In this document: in pieces, positions 1 through 6,597 of the stretch
Position numbering within the stretch: the first letter of the stretch is position 1
Layout of the letters: every line of letters starts with the position of its first letter
Assembly (NCBI GenBank): GCA_002298965.1
Contig: DBMN01000134.1
Span: 1 to 6,865 of the forward strand
DNA: 6,865 bases
From: Rhizobiales bacterium UBA697
GTDB lineage: Bacteria > Pseudomonadota > Alphaproteobacteria > Rhizobiales > Ancalomicrobiaceae
Direction: 5' to 3'
Notes under the pieces: model-generated
Told to the model about the DNA's origin: nothing
Database searches by the model: none
What the model saw: only the letters and a program-made list of their open reading frames with translations
Made by a program: the position numbers and the translations under genes

Positions 1-131
1 AGCGCCGGCAGGCCGCCGGCGACCAGCGCCCGGCCGACAGAAACGGCGGTCTCCGGATCGTCGAGGATCAGCACCGGAATGACCGGCGCGAGGGTCATGA
101 CGCGATCGATGGCGGCGACGTCCTGGGCCAT
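1..131 (-). CDS. eda: KDPG aldolase, N-terminal part (runs off the left edge)
   Basis: Class I aldolase that cleaves 2-keto-3-deoxy-6-phosphogluconate into pyruvate and glyceraldehyde 3-phosphate, the last step of the Entner-Doudoroff pathway, in the cytosol. Only 43 codons are present. The translation begins MAQDVAAIDRVMTLAPVIPV and continues through an ALVAGGLPAL segment. Both match the start of Eda proteins, where an APVIPV strand leads the barrel and ALVAGG lies on the first helix. The catalytic Glu and the Schiff-base Lys lie beyond the window. The ATG at 131 is preceded by GGAG (plus-strand 138-141) with a 6-base spacer, which supports this start. It is the last visible gene of the permease-gntK-edd-eda set, 104 bases after the edd stop. 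The identification rests on a short fragment, but the position directly after edd makes it firm. Confidence 0.9.
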   Translation of the reverse strand, partial: MAQDVAAIDRVMTLAPVIPVLILDDPETAVSVGRALVAGGLPA

Positions 132-154
132 GAAATGCTCCGTATGATGGCGCT

Positions 155-236
155 CGCCCGTCGGCGGGCGGCGAAGTCCCGGCGCCCGAGGGCGGCGACA
201 TAGAATTCCCGGCGCCCGAAGGCGCCGGGCGAAGAT
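155..236. repeat. GC-rich short palindromic repeats in the edd-eda spacer
   Basis: The 104-base spacer is filled with related GC-rich palindromes. Two near-direct repeat units start at 177 and 207, period 30, and share TCCCGGCGCCCGA followed by similar sequence. Before them, 155-160 (CGCCCG) pairs with 165-170 (CGGGCG) around a TCGG loop. The unit at 207 forms the strongest hairpin, listed separately. No open reading frame makes sense here. It may be a local decay product of a palindromic repeat family or a set of RNA-level control hairpins. The sequence shows the symmetry only; the role is unknown. Confidence 0.5.
208..229 (-). promoter_or_regulatory. Stable UUCG-loop hairpin just after edd
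   Basis: On the minus-strand transcript this reads CCCGGCGCC, TTCG, GGCGCCGGG: a perfect 9-bp stem closed by the very stable C(UUCG)G tetraloop. It begins 6 bases after the edd stop codon. No U-tract follows, so it is not a standard intrinsic terminator. It is more plausibly an RNA 3'-end stabiliser, a processing boundary or a partial attenuator that sets eda expression apart from edd. The pairing is seen directly; the role is inferred. Confidence 0.5.
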
Positions 237-2056
237 CATCCGAGGATGGCGCTCGCCCCTTCCTCGGCCGAGCCGACGGCCCGACGGAAGAGGCCGAAGA
301 GGCCGCGCCCGGTGCCGCGAGCATGCGCCGAAAGATCGGCGGTGGCGAGCGGGCGCGCCGCCCACTCTTCGGCCGGGACCAGGACCTCGAGCGTGCCCTT
401 GGTCACGTCGAGGCGGATCCTGTCGCCGTCGCGGACGCGGGCGATCGGCCCGCCGTCGGCGGCTTCCGGCGAGACGTGGATGGCGGCGGGCACCTTGCCC
501 GAGGCGCCGGACATGCGACCGTCGGTGACCAGCGCCACCTTGCGGCCCTTGTCTTGCAGCACGCCGAGCGGCGGCGTCAGCTTGTGGAGTTCCGGCATGC
601 CGATCGCCTTCGGCCCCTGGAAGCGGACGACCGCGACGAAGTCGCCGTCGTCGAGCGCCCCGGCCTTGAAGGCCTCGAGCAGCTCCTCCTGCGAATGGAA
701 GACCTTCGCCGGGGCCTCGACCACCAGATGGGCATCGCCCACGGCGGAGGACTTGACGATCGCCCGGCCGAGATTGCCGGTGACGAGTTCGAGCCCGCCG
801 GTCGGCCGGAAGGGCTCGCTCGCCGGGCGCACCACGCCCGGGTCACGGGTCGTCGCGACCGTCTCGGCGAAGACCAGACCGCCGGCCTCGTCGAGCTTCG
901 GCGTCAGGGCGTAGGGCGCCAGCCCCTCGCCCATGACGGTCTTCACGTCCGGATGCAGCAGGCCGGCATCCAGCAGTTCGCGCACCAGGAAGGGGATGCC
1001 GCCGGCGTCGCGGAAGCCGTTCACGTCGGCCTGACCGTTGGGATAGGCGCGCACCAGCAGCGGCACCACGGCGGAGATCGCCGCGAAGTCGTCCCAGTCG
1101 ATGGTGAGGCCGGCGGCCCGCGCCATGGCGATCAGGTGGATCGTCAGGTTGGTCGACCCGCCGGTGGCGCAGAGCCCGACCAGGCCGTTGACGAAGACGC
1201 GGGCGTCGAGCATCTCGCCGATCGGCAGCTTCGCCCCCGGCCGCGCGATCTCGATGGCGCGGGCGACGGCGGTGCGGGTCAGCGCGTCGCGCAGCGGCGT
1301 GTCGGGGGCGACGAAGGCCGAGCCCGGCAGCATCAGGCCCATGATTTCCATGAGCATCTGGTTGGTGTTGGCGGTGCCGTAGAAGGTGCAGGTGCCGGCC
1401 GAATGATAGGACTTCGATTCGGCGGCGAGGAGATCGGCCTCGGTCGCCTTGCCGCTCGCGAAGGCCTGACGCACCGCGTTCTTCTCGGCATTGGTCATGC
1501 CCGAACCCATCGGCCCGGAGGGCACGAAGACCGTCGGCAGATGGCCGAAGGAGAGCGCGCCCATGACGAGGCCGGGCACGATCTTGTCGCAGATGCCGAG
1601 CATCAGGCTCGCGTCGAACATGTCGTGCGACAGGGCGATGGCGGTCGACTGGGCAATGACGTCGCGCGAGAAGAGCGACAGTTCCATGCCGGCGCGGCCC
1701 TGCGTGACGCCGTCGCACATGGCGGGCGCCCCGCCGGCGACCTCGGCGACCGCGCCGAGGCGGAAGGCCTCGTCGCGGATCAGCGCCGGATAGCGTTCGT
1801 AGGGCCGATGCGCCGACAGCATGTCGTTGTAGGTGGTGACGATCGCGAGGTTCGGCGCGTCCGCCGCCACCAGCCGGTCCTTCTCGGCCGAGGGACAGGC
1901 GGCGAAGCCGTGCGCGAGGTTCGAGCAGGGCAGCCGCCGCCGGGCCGGACGATCCGCCGCCGCGGCGGCGATCTCGTCGAGATAGGCGGCCCGAGCGTCG
2001 CGGGAGCGACGCTCGATCCGTTCGGTGACGGCGGAGATGGCGTCGCGAACGCTCAT
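236..2056 (-). CDS. edd: 6-phosphogluconate dehydratase (Entner-Doudoroff dehydratase)
   Basis: Iron-sulfur enzyme of the IlvD/Edd family that dehydrates 6-phosphogluconate to KDPG in the cytosol. The start at 2056 gives 606 residues, close to the 603 of E. coli Edd. The translation begins MSVRDAISAVTERI. An upstream in-frame extension to 2389 is only antisense to gntK and is rejected. AAGGAG (2064-2069) sits 7 bases before the ATG. Family signatures are present. CDKIVPG has the cluster Cys at about 156, and GTCTFYGTANTNQ has a second conserved Cys at about 223. Near the C-terminus, ALVTDGRMSGAS (about 508-519) is the second IlvD/Edd signature. NGLVGLCATGGSTNLTIH at about 290-307 is also typical. 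Edd rather than dihydroxy-acid dehydratase is favoured by the SNLAHGFAA and SFGHLPTVFVPSGPMGSG segments and by the gluconate neighbours. Its ATG overlaps the gntK stop in an ATGA quartet, so translation is probably coupled. Confidence 0.97.
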   Translation of the reverse strand: MSVRDAISAVTERIERRSRDARAAYLDEIAAAAADRPARRRLPCSNLAHGFAACPSAEKDRLVAADAPNLAIVTTYNDMLSAHRPYERYPALIRDEAFRLGAVAEVAGGAPAMCDGVTQGRAGMELSLFSRDVIAQSTAIALSHDMFDASLMLGICDKIVPGLVMGALSFGHLPTVFVPSGPMGSGMTNAEKNAVRQAFASGKATEADLLAAESKSYHSAGTCTFYGTANTNQMLMEIMGLMLPGSAFVAPDTPLRDALTRTAVARAIEIARPGAKLPIGEMLDARVFVNGLVGLCATGGSTNLTIHLIAMARAAGLTIDWDDFAAISAVVPLLVRAYPNGQADVNGFRDAGGIPFLVRELLDAGLLHPDVKTVMGEGLAPYALTPKLDEAGGLVFAETVATTRDPGVVRPASEPFRPTGGLELVTGNLGRAIVKSSAVGDAHLVVEAPAKVFHSQEELLEAFKAGALDDGDFVAVVRFQGPKAIGMPELHKLTPPLGVLQDKGRKVALVTDGRMSGASGKVPAAIHVSPEAADGGPIARVRDGDRIRLDVTKGTLEVLVPAEEWAARPLATADLSAHARGTGRGLFGLFRRAVGSAEEGASAILG

Positions 2057-2550
2057 GCCGCCGCTCCTTCGCTCGGGAGACGGCCGAGAATGTCGGCGAC
2101 GATCTCCTCCGGCGTGCCGCCGATGTCGACGACGAGCGCGTCCTTCGGCTCCTCCAGCGTGGCGAACTGGCTGTCGAGCAGCGCCGGGTTCATGTAGTGA
2201 CCCTGCCGCGCCCGAAGCCGCGGCCCGATCACTTCCGGCGAGCCCTTGAGGTAGACGAAGACGACGTCGTTCTTCGGCGACAGCACCTCGCGATAGACCT
2301 CGCGGAGCGCCGAGCAGGCGAAGACGTGGCTCTTGCCCTCGGCCTGCCAGCCCTCCATGGCGGCGCGCAGGGCGCGCAGCCAGGGCCAACGATCGTCGTC
2401 GGTCAGCGGGATGCCGGCCCGCATCTTCTCGACGTTCTCCACCGGGTGGAACCCGTCGGCGTCGGAGAAGCCGCAGCCGAGCGTCTCGGCGAGCTTCTCG
2501 CCGATCGTGGTCTTGCCCGAGCCGCAGACGCCCATCAGCACGATGATCAT
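2053..2550 (-). CDS. gntK: Gluconokinase
   Basis: Cytosolic kinase that uses ATP to phosphorylate D-gluconate to 6-phosphogluconate, the substrate of Edd. The product has 165 residues, close to the ~175 of E. coli GntK, and is a P-loop NTP-kinase fold. The Walker A motif GVCGSGKT is at residues 7-14. The substrate-side motif SDADGFHP is at about 29-36 and PLTDDDRWPWL at about 48-58. CSALR is at about 79-83, with the lid arginines and RQGHYM at about 113-120, and then LLDSQFATLEEP. All are hallmarks of the gluconokinase family and separate it from shikimate kinase. The ATG at 2550 follows GAGGGA (2557-2562) by 6 bases, a site that overlaps the permease stop. It lies 10 bases after the permease and overlaps edd by 4 bases, so the three are almost certainly one transcript. 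Confidence 0.96.
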   Translation of the reverse strand: MIIVLMGVCGSGKTTIGEKLAETLGCGFSDADGFHPVENVEKMRAGIPLTDDDRWPWLRALRAAMEGWQAEGKSHVFACSALREVYREVLSPKNDVVFVYLKGSPEVIGPRLRARQGHYMNPALLDSQFATLEEPKDALVVDIGGTPEEIVADILGRLPSEGAAA

Positions 2551-2560
2551 GGAAGTTCCC

Positions 2561-3925
2561 TCAGACGATGGTGGACAGGAGGAGCGTCAGGCCGAAGGCC
2601 GCGAGCGCCAGGATGGTTTCGAGCGCGGTCCAGGTCTTGAGCGTCTGTTCGACCGACATGTTGAAGTATTCCTTGATCAGCCAGAAGCCCGAGTCGTTGA
2701 CGTGGCTGAGGATGATCGAGCCGGCGCCGGTGGCGAGCACCAGCAGTTCCGGCCGCACGGCACCGGCACCCGCGGCCGCCGCGATCGGGGCGACGATGCC
2801 GGCGGCGGTCGTCAGCGCGACCGTGGCCGAGCCGGTGGCGACGCGGATCACCGCGGCGACGACGAAGGCCAGGACCAGCAGCGGAACGTGCAGCTGCACC
2901 GCGAGATCGGCAATCGCCTTGCCGACGCCGCTGTCGAGCAGCACCCGGTTGAAGCCGCCGCCGGCGCCGATGACCAGCAGGATGGTGGCGGTGGGGGCGA
3001 GGCAGTCGGTGGTGAAGGCGAGGATCTTCTCGTGGTCGAAGCCGCGATGGAAGCCGAAGGTCCAGAACGCCACGACGAGCGCGATCAGCAGCGAGATCAC
3101 CGGGTTGCCGATGAAGTCGAGGATCTGGCGCGAGGGCGTGCCGGCGGCGAGCGTCAGGTCGGCGATCGACGAGCCGATCATCAGGAAGACCGGCAGCATG
3201 ATGGTGAGGACCGAGGTCGAGAAGCTCGGCAGATCCTCACGGGTGCCGGTCGCCGACAGGGTCTCGGCCAGCGGATTGTGGGCCGGAAGGATGATCTTCG
3301 GGGCGATCCACTTGCCGTAGATCGGGCCGGCGAGGGCTGCGGCCGGCAGGCCGACGAGCACGGCATAGATGATGGTCAGGCCGACGTCCGCCTTGAAGGC
3401 GCCGACGGCGAGCATGGCGGCGGGATGCGGCGGCACCAGGCCGTGGACGATCGAGAGGCCTGCGACCAGCGGCACGCCGAGCATGATCAGCGAGGTGCCG
3501 GTGCGCTTGGCGATGGCGAAGACCAGCGGCACCAGCAGCACGAAGCCGACCTGGAAGAACACCGGCATGCCGACGATGAAGGCGACGAACATGATCGCCC
3601 AATGGACGCGCTTCTCGCCGAAGACGCCGATCAGTGTCAGCGCGATGCGTTCGGCGCCGCCCGATTCGGCGAGCAGCTTGCCGAGCATGGTGCCGAGCGC
3701 CACGACGACGGCGATGAAGCCGAGCACGCCGCCGACGCCGGTCTGGAACGAGCCGACGACCTTGTCGAGCGGCATGCCGGCGGCGACGCCCATGGCGAGC
3801 GACACGATCACCAGCGTGACGAAGGGATTGACCTTGTAGCGCGCGATCATGACGATCAGCGCGACGATGGCGAGAAGAGCGTAGAGCAGGAGCTGGGGTC
3901 CCGCGACGGCGGCTGCGGATGGCAT
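2561..3925 (-). CDS. gntP: Gluconate permease, GntP family
   Basis: Inner-membrane gluconate:H+ symporter, the entry step for the operon. The start at 3925 gives 454 residues, against about 440-450 for E. coli GntT, GntU and GntP. The sequence is strongly hydrophobic throughout, with many membrane helices. The first two run at about 11-28 and 34-50, and the last at about 433-452. No cleavable signal peptide is evident. Family segments include MPVFFQVGFVLLVPLVFAI (about 120-138), HGLVPPHPAA (161-170), GAGGGFNRVLLDSG (320-333), RVATGSATVA (361-370) and SHVNDSGFWL (407-416). The start at 3925 has GGAGG 5 bases upstream. An in-frame ATG at 3937 (458 residues) has a weaker, more distant site, and the far upstream extension to 4042 would cross the operator and is rejected. 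Substrate specificity is inferred from gntK and edd beside it, since GntP relatives also carry other sugar acids. Which paralogue name (gntT, gntU or gntP) fits best cannot be decided. Confidence 0.95.
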   Translation of the reverse strand: MPSAAAVAGPQLLLYALLAIVALIVMIARYKVNPFVTLVIVSLAMGVAAGMPLDKVVGSFQTGVGGVLGFIAVVVALGTMLGKLLAESGGAERIALTLIGVFGEKRVHWAIMFVAFIVGMPVFFQVGFVLLVPLVFAIAKRTGTSLIMLGVPLVAGLSIVHGLVPPHPAAMLAVGAFKADVGLTIIYAVLVGLPAAALAGPIYGKWIAPKIILPAHNPLAETLSATGTREDLPSFSTSVLTIMLPVFLMIGSSIADLTLAAGTPSRQILDFIGNPVISLLIALVVAFWTFGFHRGFDHEKILAFTTDCLAPTATILLVIGAGGGFNRVLLDSGVGKAIADLAVQLHVPLLVLAFVVAAVIRVATGSATVALTTAAGIVAPIAAAAGAGAVRPELLVLATGAGSIILSHVNDSGFWLIKEYFNMSVEQTLKTWTALETILALAAFGLTLLLSTIV

Positions 3926-3930
3926 GATGT

Positions 3931-3935
3931 CCTCC
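3931..3935 (-). promoter_or_regulatory. Shine-Dalgarno site that sets the permease start
   Basis: On the minus strand GGAGG ends 5 bases before the ATG at 3925, a near-ideal distance. It favours that start over the in-frame ATG at 3937, whose nearest purine-rich run is about 10 bases away. The site is itself part of the four codons that would be added by the longer start. Confidence 0.6.
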
Positions 3936-3970
3936 ATGATCTCGGCGCCCTCTCCGGGGGCTTGCCGATA

Positions 3971-3991
3971 TCCCGTGTCCCTGACATGGGA
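3971..3991. promoter_or_regulatory. Inverted repeat in the permease 5' leader
   Basis: TCCCGTGTC (3971-3979) and GACATGGGA (3983-3991) form a 9-position inverted repeat around a 3-base centre. Eight positions are perfectly complementary and one is G opposite T. It lies 46 bases upstream of the permease ATG, between it and the first HexR-like operator. It is therefore probably inside the transcribed leader. It could be an operator for a second regulator or a leader hairpin. On the minus transcript the odd pair would be A-C, so a DNA-level role is slightly favoured. Function not known. Confidence 0.4.
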
Positions 3992-4024
3992 AGGAGCGCG
4001 TGATCGACCAGCGGCGCCCTGCCA

Positions 4025-4039
4025 TGTAGGTTTACTACA
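4025..4039. promoter_or_regulatory. HexR-like operator 1, before the gluconate operon
   Basis: TGTAGGTTTACTACA is a 15-bp palindrome with perfect TGTAG/CTACA arms and a 5-base centre. It resembles the TGTA...TACA consensus that I recall for HexR in Shewanella and other gammaproteobacteria. Its near edge is 100 bases from the permease ATG. It lies just downstream of a weak minus-strand promoter candidate, TTGTGA at 4067-4062, with no good -10. A regulator bound here would block the permease-gntK-edd-eda transcript. Assignment to the adjacent HexR is inferred from the match and the location. Confidence 0.65.
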
Positions 4040-4118
4040 CAACTACGCCGAAAGTCGACCGTCACAAGCGGATTTTTCCGTATGCGACCGAATTTCCCGC
4101 CCGTTCCGGAGGCGTTCG

Positions 4119-4133
4119 TGTATAAGAACTACA
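4119..4133. promoter_or_regulatory. HexR-like operator 2, before hexR, overlapping a possible -10
   Basis: TGTATAAGAACTACA keeps the TGTA/TACA ends of operator 1. Its reverse complement matches operator 1 at 11 of 15 positions. It ends 77 bases before the hexR GTG. The segment TATAAG (4121-4126) inside it resembles a -10 element for hexR, though no clear -35 sits 16-18 bases upstream. If that reading is right, HexR would repress its own gene by covering the -10. The centres of the two operators are 94 bases apart. Confidence 0.6.
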
Positions 4134-4197
4134 TGGCTGGTCGGATGCCGTCACGGGGTCGCCGCGCGCCCGCGGATCGGTGCCCGGCTTGTCGTTC

Positions 4198-4203
4198 GAG
4201 GAG
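4198..4203 (+). promoter_or_regulatory. Shine-Dalgarno site that sets the hexR start
   Basis: GAGGAG ends 6 bases before the GTG at 4210, which marks that GTG as the start. The in-frame GTG at 4180 has no purine-rich site before it and would add ten residues that do not look like the family's N-terminus. Confidence 0.65.
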
Positions 4204-4209
4204 ACGCCC

Positions 4210-5058
4210 GTGATCGCCGATCCCTCCTTCCTCGTCCGTCTCCAGGCCGCGCGCGAGGCAATGCGGCCGTCGGAACAGAAACTCGCCGATCTGGTGCTGG
4301 CCGCGCCCGACGCGGCGGTCGAATGGACGATGGACGAGATCGCCGCCCGCGCCGAGGTGAGCGCCCCGACCGTCGTGCGCTTCTGCAACGCCGTCGGCTG
4401 CAAGGGCTTCCGCGACTTCAAGCTGCGGCTGGCCCGCGACCGCGGCCAGGCTGTCCACTTCGCCCACCCCGACGTCGACCCGGACGACACCTCCGACATG
4501 GTGGCGCGCAAGATCGTCGACGGGGCGATCGCGGCGCTGGTCGAGGTTCGCCGAAGCCTGCCGGCCGAGGCGGTGGCCGTGGCGGCGCGAGTGCTCGCCA
4601 AGGCGCGGCGGATCGAGTTCTACGGCTCGGGCAATTCCGGCATCGTGGCGCAGGACATCCAGCACAAGTTCTTCCGCCTCGGCATGCCGACGGTCGCCTA
4701 TACCGATCCGCACGTCTTCTGCATGTCGGCGCTGACGCTTCGTGCCGGCGACGCGGTGGTGGCGATCTCCAACTCCGGCCGCACCTCGGACGTGCTCGAA
4801 GCCGCGCGCGAGGCACGCGCCGCCGGCGCCGACGTGATCGCCATCACCCGCGACGGCTCGCCGCTCGCCGACCTCGCCAGCGTCACCATCGCCGTCGCGG
4901 TGTCGGAGGATTCGGAGGTCTACGCGCCGATGGCTTCGCGCCTCGCCCATCTGGTGATCGGCGACATGCTGACCGTGGCGGTCGCCCTGCTCGAGGGCGA
5001 CATCGCCCGCCTGCAGCTCGAGCGCACCAAACAGGCGGTGCGTCGCCGCCGGCCCTGA
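4210..5058 (+). CDS. hexR: RpiR-family transcriptional regulator, HexR type
   Basis: DNA-binding regulator of sugar catabolism with an N-terminal RpiR helix-turn-helix domain and a C-terminal SIS sugar-phosphate domain. The GTG start gives 282 residues, close to the ~285 of Pseudomonas HexR. The HTH lies at about 40-75 (TMDEIAARAEVSAPTVVRFC then GFRDFKLRLA). SIS segments are IEFYGSGNSG (about 135-144) with AQDIQHKFFRLG, and VVAISNSGRTSDVLEAA (about 183-199). The later stretch SPLADLASVTIAV and SEDSEVYAPMASRLAHL follow the same order as in HexR. The serines in the GSGNSG and SNSGRT loops are where HexR binds KDPG. It diverges from the gluconate operon across two TGTA...TACA palindromes. The likely mode is repression relieved by KDPG, the Edd product, with autoregulation. 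The HexR assignment rests on remembered family sequence; another RpiR subgroup cannot be excluded. Confidence 0.88.
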   Translation: MIADPSFLVRLQAAREAMRPSEQKLADLVLAAPDAAVEWTMDEIAARAEVSAPTVVRFCNAVGCKGFRDFKLRLARDRGQAVHFAHPDVDPDDTSDMVARKIVDGAIAALVEVRRSLPAEAVAVAARVLAKARRIEFYGSGNSGIVAQDIQHKFFRLGMPTVAYTDPHVFCMSALTLRAGDAVVAISNSGRTSDVLEAAREARAAGADVIAITRDGSPLADLASVTIAVAVSEDSEVYAPMASRLAHLVIGDMLTVAVALLEGDIARLQLERTKQAVRRRRP

Positions 5059-5086
5059 GGGCCCGCATCGGACACCCCGACATGGA

Positions 5087-5110
5087 AACGGCGGCCTCGC
5101 GGCCGCCGTT
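5087..5110. terminator. Bidirectional terminator between convergent hexR and pyk
   Basis: AACGGCGGCC (5087-5096) and GGCCGCCGTT (5101-5110) form a perfect 10-bp stem around a TCGC loop. It lies 28 bases after the hexR stop and 26 bases after the pyk stop as read on the other strand. T-tracts are short on both sides (TTCT on plus, TTTCC on minus), so termination may be weak, but the symmetric position between converging genes fits a shared terminator. Confidence 0.65.
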
Positions 5111-5136
5111 CTCATGCTTGGGAAGGGTCGCGCCGC

Positions 5137-6546
5137 TCAGACTTCGGCGACGCGCAGATTGTTGGTGGTGCCCGGCGCATCGGGACGGCCGGAGACCACG
5201 ACGATCGGCTGGCCGGCGGTGGCGAAGCCGAGGGTCTTGGCGACGCGGCAGGCGCGGTCGACCATCTCCTGCACGCTCGTTGCCGAGCCCGACAGCACCG
5301 AATGCACGCCCCACATCAGCGTCAGCCGGCGCGACACCGCTTCCGACGGGGTCATGGCCAGGATCGGCAGGGCCGGGCGCTTGCGGGCGATGCGGCCGGC
5401 GGTGTTGCCCGAGGCGGTATAGGCGACGATCGCCGGCGAACGGATCGCCTCGGCGAGATCGGCGGCGGCGGCGGCGACCGCGTGCGGCGGCGTGTCCTCC
5501 TCCGGCGGCTGCGTCGCGGTGACGATCGAGCGGTAGAGCGAATGGCTCTCGGTGGCGCGGATGATGCGGTCCATCATCGACACGGTCTCGACCGGCCACT
5601 GACCGGTCGCCGATTCGGCCGACAGCATGACGGCGTCGGCGCCGTCGTAGATGGCGGTCGCGACGTCGGAGGCTTCGGCGCGGGTCGGGGTCGGCGAGGC
5701 GACCATCGAATCGAGCATCTGGGTGGCGACGATCACCGGCGTCACGGCGCGACGGCAGGCGCGCACCAGCTCCTTCTGACGACCGGGGACATCCTCGTGC
5801 GGGATCTCGACGCCGAGATCGCCGCGCGCCACCATGATCGCGTCGGAGAGGCGGATGATGTCGTCGAGATGCTCGAGCGCCTGCGGCTTCTCGATCTTGG
5901 CGACGAGACCGGCGCGCCGGTCGATCAGCGCCTTGGCCTCGATCACGTCGGCCGGCTTCTGCACGAAGGACAGCGCCACCCAGTCGACGCCGAGCTCGAG
6001 CCCGAAGGCGAGGTCGGCGCGATCCTTCTCGGTCAGCGGCGACAGGTCGAGCATGGTGCCGGGCAGATTGACGCCCTTGCGGTCGGAGATCGTGCCGCCG
6101 ACGATCACCTCCGCCTCGATCACCTCGGCCTCGAGCCCGACGACGCGGACGCGGACGCGGCCGTCGTCGATCAGGAGGTCATGGCCCGGGGCGACGGCGG
6201 CGAAGATCTCGGGATGCGGCAGCGGAATGGCGTCCGGGCCGCCCTCGGCGGTGCCGAGCACGAAGCGCAGCCGGTCGCCGGCCTTGGTTTCGAAGCGGCC
6301 GCCGGCGATCTTGCCGACGCGGATCTTCGGACCCTGGAGGTCCTGCAGGATGCCGATCGGGCTGCCGACCTCGGCCTCGAGCGCCCGGATGGCGTGGAAG
6401 ACCTTCTCGTGGTCGGCGTGGGAGCCGTGCGAGAAGTTGAGGCGGAACGTGTCGACGCCGGCCAGATGCAGCTTCTTCAGCATCTCGGGAGAAGACGAGG
6501 CGGGACCGACGGTGGCGACGATCTTGGCGCGGCGGTGGCGGCGCAT
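5137..6546 (-). CDS. pyk: Pyruvate kinase
   Basis: Glycolytic enzyme that transfers phosphate from PEP to ADP to give pyruvate and ATP in the cytosol. The product has 469 residues, the usual bacterial length (E. coli PykF 470). The N-terminus reads MRRHRRAKIVATVGPASSS. Signatures are NFSHG (about 37-41), QDLQGPKIRVG (about 68-78) and the active-site GLVAKIEKPQALE with Lys 217 and metal ligand Glu 219. IMVARGDLGVE carries Asp 243, and TQMLDSM is at about 275-281. The C-terminal allosteric domain follows, with a TASGNTAGRIAR loop at about 377-388. No extra PEP-utiliser domain is fused. Leu, Gln, Lys and Val at 70, 71, 74 and 77 match the potassium-independent class. The ATG at 6546 has AAGGA (6557-6561) 10 bases upstream. 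The gene faces hexR; I see no TGTA...TACA palindrome upstream of it, so HexR control is not indicated. Confidence 0.97.
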   Translation of the reverse strand: MRRHRRAKIVATVGPASSSPEMLKKLHLAGVDTFRLNFSHGSHADHEKVFHAIRALEAEVGSPIGILQDLQGPKIRVGKIAGGRFETKAGDRLRFVLGTAEGGPDAIPLPHPEIFAAVAPGHDLLIDDGRVRVRVVGLEAEVIEAEVIVGGTISDRKGVNLPGTMLDLSPLTEKDRADLAFGLELGVDWVALSFVQKPADVIEAKALIDRRAGLVAKIEKPQALEHLDDIIRLSDAIMVARGDLGVEIPHEDVPGRQKELVRACRRAVTPVIVATQMLDSMVASPTPTRAEASDVATAIYDGADAVMLSAESATGQWPVETVSMMDRIIRATESHSLYRSIVTATQPPEEDTPPHAVAAAAADLAEAIRSPAIVAYTASGNTAGRIARKRPALPILAMTPSEAVSRRLTLMWGVHSVLSGSATSVQEMVDRACRVAKTLGFATAGQPIVVVSGRPDAPGTTNNLRVAEV

Positions 6547-6597
6547 GGGGCGGGCATCCTTCGTTGCGGGGCGGACGGAAACGAGTCGTGCCAGCCC

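Noticed and set aside
323..2197. Long plus-strand open frame opposite edd (624 codons)
   Set aside because: Its product is a low-complexity mix rich in Arg, Gly, Asp and His, typical of the antisense frame of a high-GC gene. Edd on the other strand has full family motifs.
2057..2389. N-terminal extension of edd to 2389
   Set aside because: The extension is an out-of-frame reading of gntK with no family similarity. The ATG at 2056 has a strong AAGGAG site and gives the family length.
2333..4003. Long plus-strand open frame opposite gntK and the permease (556 codons)
   Set aside because: Composition is dominated by Asp, Gly, Glu, His and Arg with no recognisable domain, and it runs through two well-supported genes. 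It is an effect of scarce stop codons.
4180..4209. Earlier GTG start for hexR at 4180
   Set aside because: There is no ribosome site before it, while GAGGAG sits 6 bases before the GTG at 4210, and the shorter protein fits HexR length.
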